Source: Podospora comata
Lineage: Eukaryota; Ascomycota; Sordariomycetes; Sordariales; Podosporaceae
Length of the DNA stretch: 64,000 bases
NCBI GenBank assembly: GCA_017354895.1
Contig: CP071499.1
Coordinates: 1,054,001-1,118,000 of the forward strand
Reading direction: 5' to 3'
This document shows, one piece after another, positions 45,501 through 56,627 of the stretch. The translations under genes were made by a program, and so were the position numbers. The first letter of the stretch is position 1. Every line of letters starts with the position of its first letter. The notes below the pieces were generated by a model. The model did not search any database. It saw only the letters and a list, made by a program, of their open reading frames with translations, and was not told where the DNA came from.

Positions 45501-48500
45501 GTGTTTGAGAGATTTCGGAGGCCCTGGTAACCACAAGGTGCCCGTATAGCCTTTTCCCTCTCGAACTGCTGGGGTAATTCGTAGTGATATAAGTCTTCAT
45601 CGCTACGGGGATGAAGAAGAACCAAATCATGCATGGCATCGAGAATCCCTTGCAGATCGCCCGGATGGGCATCAAGTGTTGCTAATATAATGCTCATCAG
45701 GTTTGCTCGGGTGTGGGGTGTAAGAATCGGCGGTCCAGACACATAGTCTCGTATCTCGTCCATAGAATTGAAGAGGTGTTTCCAAAACAGATCCAGCCCC
45801 ATCTCCGGCTCTGCTGGGAGGAGTTCCCTTCGCTGCGCGCCCGTGTAGCTGTTGATCAGGGCGTCCACCAGCCGAACAAGAAGACTGGCCACCTGATCGG
45901 TGACGTGGGGCTTGGTCACATCCTCGGTGGTGTCATATGCGGCCAACAGGTCAAACCACTGACGCGACAGCTTTTCAACCTCGAGGAGCTCTGGCTGTGC
46001 GCTCCTCACTGCTCTGAAGAGGTCCAGACATAAGTTGAGCACCTCAATTGACCGATTCCTGACTGCAGGTTCTACAAGCCCGCATACCAGTGGCCAGAAT
46101 AGCTTCCTGAAAGCCGTGGCTCTGGTACGGGCAGGATGACCCTCGAATGAGTCCTCCATCCCACACTTTTGTCGGATGAGCGCGGCAGTTTTCTTGCTGA
46201 CCGGCGAGCAAGGTTCATGAAGTAACATTCTCTCGATCAGAGGGGGAACTTCTGGTTTGGCGCAGAACGCAGCCATAAAGGCCTCGCTCAAACAACAAGC
46301 CTCAAGAATGCTCTGGAAGCATCTCCTCACATGAGCGGGCGGACACCCCGAGACCGCAGCGGCCAGATTTGTCAAGAGTCGTAATAGCAAGGCCTCGTCG
46401 AGGTACTGAGATGCTTCCTCTGGTAGCTCCGGTTCGGTTGAAAGAGACACAAACATGTCCAAAAGAGCCGTTTCCAACTCGGTCCGCAGCTCGTGGCTCG
46501 GGCACTGGGATGCCACATCATGTGAGATTGCGGGAACAACCAGCGACATGACCCGGGTCAGTGAGTCTGCATACATGCGAAGTGACTCGTCCGCGTTCAG
46601 ACGTTTACGATGGTTAGACAGGTACTCTCGAAGTGCGTACACGGCATAGAGCGACTTGAAGGATTGGCCCACGGGGAACAGATCTTGATACGAAAGCGAA
46701 GGCGTGTCGATGGCCTTGAGTATGCCTTCGTCAGCAGGTAGCTTTACCAAGAAGACGTAAATCTACACGGTCGTGTTGGTTAGCAGTTATTCCATCGAGT
46801 TGGGTGACCGGCTCTTACCTCACGAGCCAACTTCTCCTCCAGAGACAAGTATTCCCAAAGCTCTTCAAAGTGCCCGAGGATTTCGACATCTACCGCAGAT
46901 GCACCTGGTCGGGCTCTTGCCGACACAACTGTCTCGGAATCCTTCTTGACCAGGATGAGGCCGTTGTGAATCTGGAGATCTTCGAGAGACTTGCAGATCT
47001 GGTCTTCTGTGGGTACAAAGGGAGCTCCGCGGTAGTACATTCTGTAATTGTTGAACCCTGTTACTTGGCGGATACTAGCCAGAAGGGACGCTGTCGTGTT
47101 GAGCTTGCCAATGCTAAGTGGCTGAACGGGAGTCTGGGTGGTTTCGTCGAATGACTGGTACTTGAGCTCGGCCGACTCGCCCTCCACGTCTCGCGGCGGG
47201 TCTAGAATCAGAGATTGCAAATCCGGGGCACAGAAGGCAGGCTTTTCCTGATGAAGCCGATGAAACTCTCGCAGAACGCTCAGGGAACGCACAAAAATCA
47301 AGTCTTGCTCCTGTACCTCCTGATACGAGGGCACGACATCCATGGCATCGGCATCATCACTAGCGATGCTGCTCTCTGCAAATGACTTGAGTCTTGAGGC
47401 AGCCCCTGACAGCTGCCGCAGACACCGCCGGACAAGGCCCAGGTGCACCTTCCTGGCACGGTAATAAGAAAATGTTAGGATGGACTTGCTCTCGATGTAG
47501 ACATCCCGAACAAGTGTGCGGATTGCATGTTTGGCGACGGTGCTGTTGGGTAACGCGGTCAGAACTATGTGCCACAAAAGTTCGATTCCCGCATGATCAA
47601 CACTCTCTTCATCATCGAGCACAATGCTCCCGGGGTCATTGACCAGAGGCAACACTTTGGCACGGACGAAGTCAAGAGTGCCCTGGCAAAAGAACTCGGG
47701 CTCCAGGGTCGGAAGATAATCGGTGAAGCAGGTTGACGTGAACCGATTCTCAATTTGAGTCTGCTCCGATGCACTCAAGAGAAGCTCCCATGCGACATCC
47801 CTGTCTTGTTGACAGGATGCTCCAGGCCCCACCAGGAGCTGCCATAGCTTGAGTCCCAGTTCCTTCGTTACGAGTCCGTTCTTGTGCCTAATGAGGGCTC
47901 CAAGAAGCTCTCTCCGCGGCAGGTTGTGGGCTCCACTGAGGACGGCGGGGAATCCTGCGGCATGAGCTGCCGGAATAGCAGCTTCAAGCTCCTCCACCAA
48001 GAGCCTCGGAAGGTCATTCTCCTGGGCCAGCAATATGAAATTTTGTTGAATTTGATTCCGTGCCATAAGATGCAGTACCCATAAGCTTCCGATGGCTGAC
48101 CAGGTTGGATGGGCAATATCATTCAAGCAGTCCATGACGATGGCCCGCCGAATATCGATCGTGGGGCCGTGTCCGTGTGTTAAAAGCTCACGAAACTTCT
48201 TTATAGCAGCCTCCTGCAAGAGGGGATGAGCCACTGGCGAGTGCGGGCCAAAACAGGATGATTCCTTGATTAGTCGCGTACACAGCTCGTAGGGAGGTGG
48301 GTCTGGAATCGTGCGGTGCTCGCGGGTCTTCTCCATGAGCTGCTGAAGAATACCCAACAACAGCAGCCGCATCGGTTCTGTAAAGGAATCGGCAGGGACT
48401 GTGTTCAGCTTCTCGCAGAGATGTAGCAGCACGTCGTACGGTAACAGATGCGTGTACCGAGTAGACATGAGAATCAAGGCATCTGATATCCGGGTGTCTT

Positions 48501-50461
48501 GTGTGGTCGTGACAGTGTGCCACCAGGTGTCTGTATGCTCGTTGCTGTAAGTGCGTGATACCACGAGGAAGCCGATGATGTTATGACTTTCGGCTGCAAT
48601 CTCTGGGTGGCATGTCGGCCCTAGAAGGTACTTAACCAAGCCAGTTTGAAGGAGGTACTCCCCGTAAAAACGCATCGTTGTCATGTTTGGCGTCTCTCCT
48701 TGCTCGTGATATTTCTTGTACATGCCGATCAAGTCGTTGCACATGTGATGGGCAGCCATGACGCGGAGTTGCATTTGGCCGGATTTGATAAGCCTGACAA
48801 AGATATTGAACTTCCAGAGGTGCGCTATGGCTTCAGGCAGGTGCGAGGTGGCAAGCATCGGGTGTGTTCGTCGGAAATTGGCAATGATCTCGTGAGGAAC
48901 AACATCGTCGACGTGAAGAGCAATCTGATAGATCTCTGTGAGAGCCGCGAGGAGAGTGGCAGCATTTTCGGGCGAGAAGTGATTCGGTCCCTTGTCCACA
49001 AAGGTGGACAGAGATGTTGACATGTGAAGAAAGAAGTGGTAGCCGCGAGCAATGAGGGCTCTGGCACGCTGAGCCGCCTGCGGGCTATCGTGACTGTGCA
49101 CGAAGAAACAGCGACCCAGGACGGCCGTGGCGAGCGAGCTCAGATTGGTGACATGATCCGCAAGCTTCGGGTATTGGGGGATGAGCTCTACCTCCGCCTT
49201 GGCCAGGTTCAACACATGGGTGAGAGTGCCGCCCGGTGTTGTGTTGTAGCTCTGGAAGCAGCCAATGACCTGCTGCAGTTCGGTGTAAAACTCGTCCTCG
49301 GCGCGCTGATAATTCTCTTGCCCTCTTTTCCGTACCAGTGCTGCAAGGGCGGATACATAGGCTGGTGTGATGGGCTCACGGAGCCGAATTCCTTGCTCGT
49401 CCGCCACGATCTTCTCGAAGTCATAAGCATCCTTCTTGACGAAGAAGGCGGTCAACTTGGCGAACCACTTGTAGAACTGAAAGATTTCGGCTCGAAATTC
49501 CTTTTGCGGCGGGTAAACACGGCCTACCATGACGCAGACAATGTCAGGCAAGTTCAGCCACAGATCCAGATGTTGAAGGAACGATATCACAAATCTCTTG
49601 TGCGAGGAGTTCTCTGCAAAGACCAAATAGTCTTCAATGAACTCCTGGAGCTTTTGGGCTATTTGGATGTCTGGCAATGGTGTTTAGTACTTGACTTGAA
49701 GCCAACTGCTGTGGTTGGTAAGACTTACGGTTTGCAAAGTAGTTCGTGGCTTTGGTCACCGCATCCAGCCACGAATCATGGTCTTCGCGACAAGGGAAAT
49801 TCAAAGTGGGATCTTGGTATGAATCGAAGCCGATGGGGTCTTGCTCGTTTCCATCCAGAATGGCGATAGACCCGCCATCCTCAAAATCATCGTCCTCATC
49901 TGGTGGTATCGCTATCACCTCAACTGGCGGACTGCTGTGTCCCGACGCCGACGACACCGGGGTATCCTGCGCAGCATCCTCCTGGGCCATGTCAAGCTCC
50001 GAATCCTCAATGCTCAGCTTGACGACATTGGTGGGCGAGGCAGGGGTGGCTGCCCTGAAGGATGGTGATAACGGGGAGTCTGGAGAAGCTCCGGGTAGAC
50101 GCGAAGGAGTCCTCACGTTGATTGTGACGTGCCTAGATGTCAATGCTGAAGGAGGCTCGGCATCGAGGTCGAGGGGCTTCTGCTCGGGGGTGGTAGGTAT
50201 TGTGGAAATGGTAGGGTCAGAGTCGACCTTCATGGCCGAGTTACTCCTCAGAGCAGCTGCCGGGACCTCACCGGCAGCAGGCGAGGGCGGAGACGATATT
50301 ATCGTATCTACCGACCGGCTTCGGGAAACACTGTTGAGAGAGGTACGGCGACGTTTCCGTGACGAGATATCGCTGTCGTCGAAGGGATTGGGGCGGGTCG
50401 AGCAGGGCTCAGAAGAGACGGCACGATCTCGCGAGTCTTCTGGTTGCAGAGCTCCAGCCAT
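42522..50461 (-). CDS. Giant ubiquitin-specific protease (USP9/24/34-like)
   Basis: Five exons: 49729-50461, 46819-49670, 42805-46762, 42687-42746 and 42522-42613; introns of 58, 56, 58 and 73 nt. The exons sum to 2564 aa, close to the size of animal USP9X. It is a cysteine protease that removes ubiquitin from proteins. The N-terminal 240 residues are disordered and phospho-site-rich (start MAGALQPEDSRDRAV). A long helical-repeat region follows. The catalytic domain starts at GLRNLSNTCYFNS, with the active Cys near residue 1617; a zinc-ribbon pair (CSTC) lies inside it, and the His box SGTAESGHYYSY has its His near 1870. Both boxes are intact. About 630 helical residues follow and the tail is EELEEDGSDWENSS. 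Exons 4 and 5 are short and easily missed. Substrates are unknown. Confidence 0.92.
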
Positions 50462-52341
50462 CTGGCTTGTGCAAAGTAAATACCTGGTAAAGCTGCTGCT
50501 TGGGCTCCACTACGGAGGGAGCTGCGCTCGAGGAGACCCGGCGGCAGCTGTTCAGGGCTTGACGTGTTAGCATGTGGTGGTTTGCTAGGTGGGGGCAGGC
50601 GGATTGCTCTATGTGTGCTATATGTGGTGGTGTTGGTGGTGGTGGGTGCACGGGCAATTAAGCAGCGGAAGAAAAAGAAAACCAGAGCTTCCAAAGAGCG
50701 GAAGCTCTGAGATGGCTTTGGCGGCGGTAAGCGAACGTGAGCAGGCCAGGGCAGATATGCCTTGAGCCAAGCAGAACCTTGTCTGAAGCTCAAACAATTC
50801 AGCAAAAAATGGCTTGTTTGTCTGGCTTTCACGGCCAACTTAACCGCGTTGCAGAAAAGCGTGACGACTTTCTGGTGGTGCTGAAAAGTAGGTGTGGGGG
50901 AGGGGAGGTTGAGCTTTGGGGGAGGTCTGATGTAAGTGGTAAACGGAACCTGGACTGTGAAGCGACAAGGGAGCGGGAGACCCTCGGTGGAGAGCTGGCT
51001 AGGCTACAGGGCTAGCGCCGAACAGGCAGACAGGCGGGCTGGGACTGACGGAGCAGCAGAGCACCTAGCCAGCATGGAAAACTGAGCGCAAAGACCAGAT
51101 GGGACTCACCTTGATTCCAGTCGGGACCTGACGAATGATGATGATGGATGGCCGGAGTACATGTGTGAGGGAGAGAGAGCTATGGCCAGATGAACGGGAG
51201 CTGATCGGATGCTGTACTGGACAATCTGGACGATGCCGATGCTCGATGGATGAGGGATGGCGAGACTGGCCCGTGGGTACTCTTCCAGTCTTTCTTTTGC
51301 AAGAGTGAATCGAAGTTATCGGATGTGGGGCATCGAACCTACAATAAGCGGACCTGGGGGACAAGGCGGGGCAGGGTGGGGCAGACCTCTGTATTTAGTG
51401 ACGGCTTCGAGAAAGACGCAGCCTTCTTTTTTCAGCTGTTCTTCAATTGGGATGCAGATCTATACCAGGAAGGTGAAACAGCTTCCATGTATGATTATTG
51501 TTGAGGGTTTGAGAGCAATGGGAGGCTGCTACGAGCTGCTCTTCTCTCAGCTGGTACTTGAGAAGCTAGGTAGCTTTCCGCGCCAAATGGAAGCATCCAC
51601 AGCCCCGGCACTCCAGCTGTTTGTGCGTACGTCATCAACTCCACGGTGCTGGAAGAACACCTAGCTACGGCTTTTTTATCAACCATTCGTATCGAAGAGG
51701 TCAGTTATTATGCTGTGCTCGTTTATTTTATTTTTATTTCTTTTTTTGCTTTTTTGTCTTCGAGATCTTCAGCTGCCTTTCTATTAAATCATTCCGACAC
51801 GCACACGCGTACCTAGATACGGAGTATCTTGTAGGGTTGCATTCTGGAAGAAAAGGCTCGGGATCTTCTTTGTCAACAGCTGTCTTTCATCTTTGCTGCC
51901 CTGCCACTCATCCGTGCCCCATTCAAGTCCTTCTCGGATCTTGCAGACGGGGGCTCAACTGACTGCTTGACTGAGATTAACACATGCAAGAATCCGTTGG
52001 GGGAGTACCAAACCCAGCATGCAGCCCCTCTGTGAGATGCTTCCGAGTTCAAGTGACAACCTGGAAGCTATCTGCCAAGCAAATCAGCTTGAGAATTGTG
52101 GGCCGCCGCCGTTCGCTGACACCTGCTGGCTCGGCCCGGCTCGTTGGAACCAAAGTTTCATTCTGTCTCCGCCGCTGCCGCCGCCCAAAAAAAAAAGTAA
52201 ACTCAATTCAGGATACGCCAAGACATCGAAATACTGTAGAGGTACCTACTGCGTAAACCGAGAAACTCTGACTCCTCTTTTTTTTTTTTTTTTCCCCAGT
52301 ATCCCCTTCTGCAAGATACCAGTATCAAAGCCAACCAAACA
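50462..52341. promoter_or_regulatory. Divergent promoter region: ubiquitin hydrolase / POP3
   Basis: 1.9 kb with no supported gene. It holds the leaders of both genes. A B-box-like match near 51,331 was examined and rejected as a tRNA. A T15 run lies about 52,278-52,293 just before POP3. Confidence 0.45.
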
Positions 52342-53126
52342 ATGGAACGCAAAAGAATTGTCCACACGTTGGACACCCCATTTTCTGTCGTCGAGTGGTA
52401 TGGAACGGCCCATGAGTTCTTCTTTGTCACAACCCGACCTGTATGCTGACCGGTACCACCACAGGCCACAAATAAGTCAAGAAGACCAAGATGTAATTTT
52501 GGAGCTCCTCTGCCAGTGCGTTGTTTCTCTCGTACCCATGACTCTAGATGTCTCATCTCAAGTCTCTGACTAACCTCGCCTTCAGTTTGCTTTCGCCTCT
52601 TGGGACTCATCGAAGATTATTTGTCACGCCATCAAAAGGCATGAGAGATCGAAAACGCAAGCGTGCCCAAGATGAAGACCATGTTCCCCCAACTCCGGAG
52701 CTTGCTGGATACGTAGACGTGGGCCTGTCTCATATCTCCAGGACTCTCCAAACCATGTCTGGCAAGGACGCGAAGCCGTACAGCGTCGTCTTCGTGGCCC
52801 GGTCTGGTCAGTCGTCCGCGTTTCACTGCCATTTTCCCCAGATGGTTGCGCTCGCTTCTCGGTCTCAGCCGCCAGAAAAGGCTGTCAGGTTGGTTGGTAT
52901 CTCCAAGGCATGTGAGGACAACCTGAGCGCAGCCCTTGGCATCCCTCGAGTTTCCAGCATAGCTCTGCGAGAAGATGCTCCGCAGGCCAAAGGTCTTGTG
53001 GACTTTGTGCGAGAGCACGTCAAGCCAGTTGAGGTTGCATGGCTCAAAGAGGCCCGAGCAGGCCAATATCTCGACACCAAAATCGACGCCGTGCCTACCA
53101 AGATAGGCGTCAAGAAGAAGGCTTGA
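52342..53126 (+). CDS. POP3: POP3-like subunit of RNase P and RNase MRP
   Basis: Three exons: 52342-52397, 52465-52515 and 52586-53126; introns of 67 and 70 nt. Protein 215 aa. POP3 is a small L7Ae-related subunit of the two ribonucleoproteins that mature tRNA 5' ends and pre-rRNA. The spliced N-terminus MERKRIVHTLDTPFSVVEWP followed by QISQEDQDVILELLC matches the family opening; LLSPLGTHRR follows across the second join. The C-terminal half has the alternating strand/helix pattern of an L7Ae fold and ends in a basic tail (KIGVKKKA). Taking only the last exon would lose the conserved first 36 residues. Confidence 0.88.
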
Positions 53127-53372
53127 TCGGCCTGTGATATTTGACGCAAGAACAAACTGCAACAAGCTTGTTTTCTTTGCCTCCCAACTTATACTGGTCA
53201 CTTGCAGCAAACCGAGAACAGTCATCTTGGGAGACAACATGTTGTCCTTCCACAGGCATTGTCTTGTTGGACTCTCATCATTCATTAGGTCCGCGCAACA
53301 GAGATAGCCTTCACCTATACTTTGGCCGGCCAGTTCGCAGGATTTGTTGCCACTACGGAAAAATAAATCAAT

Positions 53373-54578
53373 ATGGATGGCAGACCACCTACTGAGAGCC
53401 CCAACCAAGCCAAAAGTGCTGGAGCTTCTGATGCTCGACGTACCTCTGATGATCCTGACAAGCCTGACCCTGAGCTTTTGGCACTGATGAGGAACAGCGT
53501 GAGATATCTCACACTTACAGAGTCCCAGGATGACGACAACAATAGAAACCGGCCAACCGGGCACGAATCGCGCTCTCCTCCTTTGCCCCCTCAACCAGAA
53601 CCAACGCCCACGTCAACTGCCGCTCCTACTCCCTCCGGAACACCGGGCACCGCCAGTCTCCTTCCCCAGGTCCGCCGGTTCAAGGCGTTTATGACGCAGG
53701 AAGAAATTGATGAACACAAGACAACAGCCCAAACCCACATCGCCGACTTTCTACCACCACCCAACAATCATCCCGAAGATGATAACACTCCCAAATCACC
53801 CCATCCCACCACTCCTCCCGGGTCAGGCGGCACCAGCATCCCCGTGAGCCTCCCCTTTCGGCCAATCACTCAAAAGCTCGATGCGGTGGAAGAGCAGCAG
53901 AGCCAAGAGCCAAAGCAAGAGGCATCAACACCCGCCCCACACAAACGAAACAAGAGTCACGGCGACCACATCGACTCCGCCATCCGCACCCGTCTCCCGG
54001 ATTCTGCCTCTCCCAAGCCCAGGGCAAATTCCGAGGGGGTCTCCATCCCGACTCCTACACGCCCCCCTCCCCCTCCATCGGTAGAAGCACAGCTCAGGTC
54101 CTCTGTTGGCACTATGGATACGGACAAGACCCCAAAGAAGGCGGTCAGTCCTAGTTTTAGGCGTTTGATGGAGAGGGAGCTTTCTTCTGGTGGTCCAAGT
54201 CTGACTCTAGCTGGTCCATCGAGTGCGGGTCCTTCTTCAGCTGGCGCAAGAGGGGCAAGGGGTACCGTGATCAAGGATCCGTCTGGGAGGATCTTTGATA
54301 TCGAGTTTATGAGGAAAAAATGGCAGGATGCCACGGTTGCGGAGACGAAACAAGCTGCTGCTGGGGTGGAGAAGACGTTGATGGGGATCAGTGAGACATT
54401 GAAGAGCATTCGACTGGACCATGCTGATGAAAAGGACGAGAAGGTCAAGGTTCAGAAGGCTGATAAAGGCGAGGAGGAGGAGAAGAAGAAGAAGAAGGAT
54501 GATGGAGACGGTAAAGACGATGAGAAGAAATTACAAGGCCCCAAGGAGAAAGATGGCGGCGGTGATGCCACGGCATAG
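53373..54578 (+). CDS. Disordered protein of unknown function (401 aa)
   Basis: Single exon, 401 aa, starting MDGRPPTESPNQAK. Nearly all of it is Pro/Ser/Thr-rich and looks disordered. Two more ordered patches are visible: LLPQVRRFKAFMTQEEIDEH at about residues 94-113, and DIEFMRKKWQDATVAETKQ with a following helix near residues 310-350. The last 40 residues are Lys/Glu/Asp-rich. No catalytic motif, signal peptide or membrane segment. It starts 246 bp after POP3 on the same strand. I do not recognise the family. Confidence 0.7.
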   Translation: MDGRPPTESPNQAKSAGASDARRTSDDPDKPDPELLALMRNSVRYLTLTESQDDDNNRNRPTGHESRSPPLPPQPEPTPTSTAAPTPSGTPGTASLLPQVRRFKAFMTQEEIDEHKTTAQTHIADFLPPPNNHPEDDNTPKSPHPTTPPGSGGTSIPVSLPFRPITQKLDAVEEQQSQEPKQEASTPAPHKRNKSHGDHIDSAIRTRLPDSASPKPRANSEGVSIPTPTRPPPPPSVEAQLRSSVGTMDTDKTPKKAVSPSFRRLMERELSSGGPSLTLAGPSSAGPSSAGARGARGTVIKDPSGRIFDIEFMRKKWQDATVAETKQAAAGVEKTLMGISETLKSIRLDHADEKDEKVKVQKADKGEEEEKKKKKDDGDGKDDEKKLQGPKEKDGGGDATA

Positions 54579-54947
54579 GAAGGGTTAGGGTTGAAATCTG
54601 GCAGACAAAAAAAAAGAGCGCTGAAAATAGACTTTTGATTTGACATGACCGATTTTCCACCTCGACTCCATGTGGAACTCTGATGTGATGAGCTAATGGA
54701 AATGGCTGAGAGTGACGCCAAGTTACCAAACTTCCATATCTTCAGGTTGACTCTAGAGTCCAAAACGAGGCGTTGCCATCACCAGTTATCTGAGCAATAT
54801 AAAAGTGACTCAATGCAGGGCACGAGACTAGGGCTCGTAAAACTTTGATATCTATGCACAACTACGCATATGCCGCCCTCCCCAATGCAGAAAGCCAAAG
54901 CCAGACCAACCAGCCCACAACTCCATGCCGCAAAAGAACAACAAAAA
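54579..54947. other. Convergent 3' regions
   Basis: 369 bp between the 401-aa gene and the NADH dehydrogenase gene. No further feature was recognised. Confidence 0.5.
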
Positions 54948-56627
54948 TTAGAATCGGCTGATACCCCGTCCAAAGATCCAGGAGATTACCCAGTAAATCG
55001 GCACGAGCAACTTATTCCTCCACGACATCGCCTTGGTGAGATAGGCTCCCCTCCAAAGGACCCATGCCACCCACCCCTTGAGCTCATCGGCCTTGCTCTG
55101 GTGAATGGCCTTCCACCCACCCAGATACGTCATCGTCCCCCAATTCCTGAACTTGAACTCCTTCCCGTCCTGACCTGGTGAAATCCCCTTGTTCAGCTCC
55201 TTAGCCAGATACTGTGCCTCCTGAGCAGCAACCTGCGCCGTCTTTGGGAGGGGGTCATTCTCGATAAAACTGCAATCTCCAATGACGTACACCCCATCCA
55301 ACGGCTTCTTCTCCAACTCATTTCCTTCCTCAGGCTTAGCATCAGCATCCACGCTCAAAGCCCTCATATACCCATCCACCACCAACCCCCCACTCCTCTT
55401 GTCCCTAACCAACCTCCTCCTCTCCAGCACCTCCCCCGTCATCGGATTCTTACTCTTACTCACCACCACCTCCTTCTCAGCCAACTTTGCAATCAGAGGA
55501 TTAGCCATCAACCCCGTACTCCAAACCACCATCCCCGCCCCAACCTCCCCCCCATTCTCCGCGACTTCCCTAATCTTGATCCGCACCGCCCCGTGCCGTC
55601 TCCCCAACTTCCCATCCGCAAGCCTGATCCTTTCCAGATGGTGCTCCGTCTTGACCTCGATCCCCTGCCTGGCAAAATGCCCCATCGCATAATCCGCCAA
55701 AGCCTTGTCAAACATCGGCAGCACCTTTGGCGCGACATCATAAACCGTGATTTTGACAAAGCGCATCAGCTCGGGGTACATCTTTCCCAAATCGTCACGG
55801 ATAAAATCGTGGAGCTCAGCCGCCCATTCGATCCCCGTCGGACCGCCCCCCACAACGGCAAAGTGCAACAGAGCCCTCTTGTCATCATCGGTAAGAACAT
55901 GCCCGTTGCTGTTGGGGCTGCTGCTGCTGGGGTAAGAGCACTGCTCAAACAGGCTCAACACCCGTAGCCTCACCCTCCTAGCATCACCGATATCCCTCAG
56001 GAAATGGGCATGCTCCCTTACCCCCTCAATCCCAAACGTCTGGCTGTAGGCTCCGCACGCAATGATCAGCTTGTCGTACTGGACCTCGATAACCTCTCCC
56101 TTGTCCCGGAGCGGGATTTGCCCTCCGGGGGGTGGGACGACAGTTTTGGAGGCGGCTTCCTCGGCGGCGTTGGTCTCGATGGTGATGGTCTTGCGGGAGA
56201 AGTCAATGTCGTCTGCCCAGCCTTGGTAGAAGTTGATGTTGCCGCCGGGGAGGCGGCGGACGGGCTCGAGGATGGTGCGGAACTCGAGGGTGCCGACCGA
56301 GGTGGAGGCGAGGAGGGGGGTGAAGACGAAGTAGGGGCGGGGGGAGATTATGATGCGGTCGTATTTGGTGGGGGAGAGGGTGCGGGCTAGGGAGTAGCCT
56401 GCCCAGCCGGAGCCGAGGATGATTACCCTTTCTTTGGTGGGGGGGCCTGAGGGGGGTGTTAAGAGATTGTGAGGGAGGGGGAAAAGGGGGGGGGGCTGAC
56501 CTTTCTTAAAGCTAAAGTTCCGGGAGGAGACTAAAGAGGTGGGAGCTAGAGAGGTTGAGAGGGAGAGTTGACGGGGTGAGGAGCCGGTCAGCCCCCGTGG
56601 GAGGGACCGGGTGAGGGAAGAGGGCAT
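54948..56627 (-). CDS. Type II (alternative) NADH dehydrogenase, mitochondrial
   Basis: 559 aa if read straight through, 541 aa if a 54-nt intron (56447-56500) is removed. NDH-2 enzymes pass electrons from NADH to ubiquinone without pumping protons. The N-terminus is Arg/Ser-rich without acidic residues (MPSSLTRSLPRGLTGSSPRQ), as in mitochondrial presequences. Two Rossmann motifs are visible: ILGSGWAGYSLAR for FAD and VVGGGPTGIEWAAEL for NADH. The C-terminus has the amphipathic membrane anchor (WRNKLLVPIYWVISWIFGRG). No EF-hand insertion is seen, so it is of the calcium-independent kind. Whether it faces the matrix or the intermembrane space cannot be told. The ATG at 56627 was chosen because the open frame above it lacks an ATG. 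Confidence 0.9.
   Translation of the reverse strand: MPSSLTRSLPRGLTGSSPRQLSLSTSLAPTSLVSSRNFSFKKGQPPPLFPLPHNLLTPPSGPPTKERVIILGSGWAGYSLARTLSPTKYDRIIISPRPYFVFTPLLASTSVGTLEFRTILEPVRRLPGGNINFYQGWADDIDFSRKTITIETNAAEEAASKTVVPPPGGQIPLRDKGEVIEVQYDKLIIACGAYSQTFGIEGVREHAHFLRDIGDARRVRLRVLSLFEQCSYPSSSSPNSNGHVLTDDDKRALLHFAVVGGGPTGIEWAAELHDFIRDDLGKMYPELMRFVKITVYDVAPKVLPMFDKALADYAMGHFARQGIEVKTEHHLERIRLADGKLGRRHGAVRIKIREVAENGGEVGAGMVVWSTGLMANPLIAKLAEKEVVVSKSKNPMTGEVLERRRLVRDKRSGGLVVDGYMRALSVDADAKPEEGNELEKKPLDGVYVIGDCSFIENDPLPKTAQVAAQEAQYLAKELNKGISPGQDGKEFKFRNWGTMTYLGGWKAIHQSKADELKGWVAWVLWRGAYLTKAMSWRNKLLVPIYWVISWIFGRGISRF

Noticed and set aside
51256-51360. B-box-like GGTTCGATGCC on the minus strand near 51,331
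   Set aside because: The T stem does not pair, no A box lies at a proper distance and no terminator follows.
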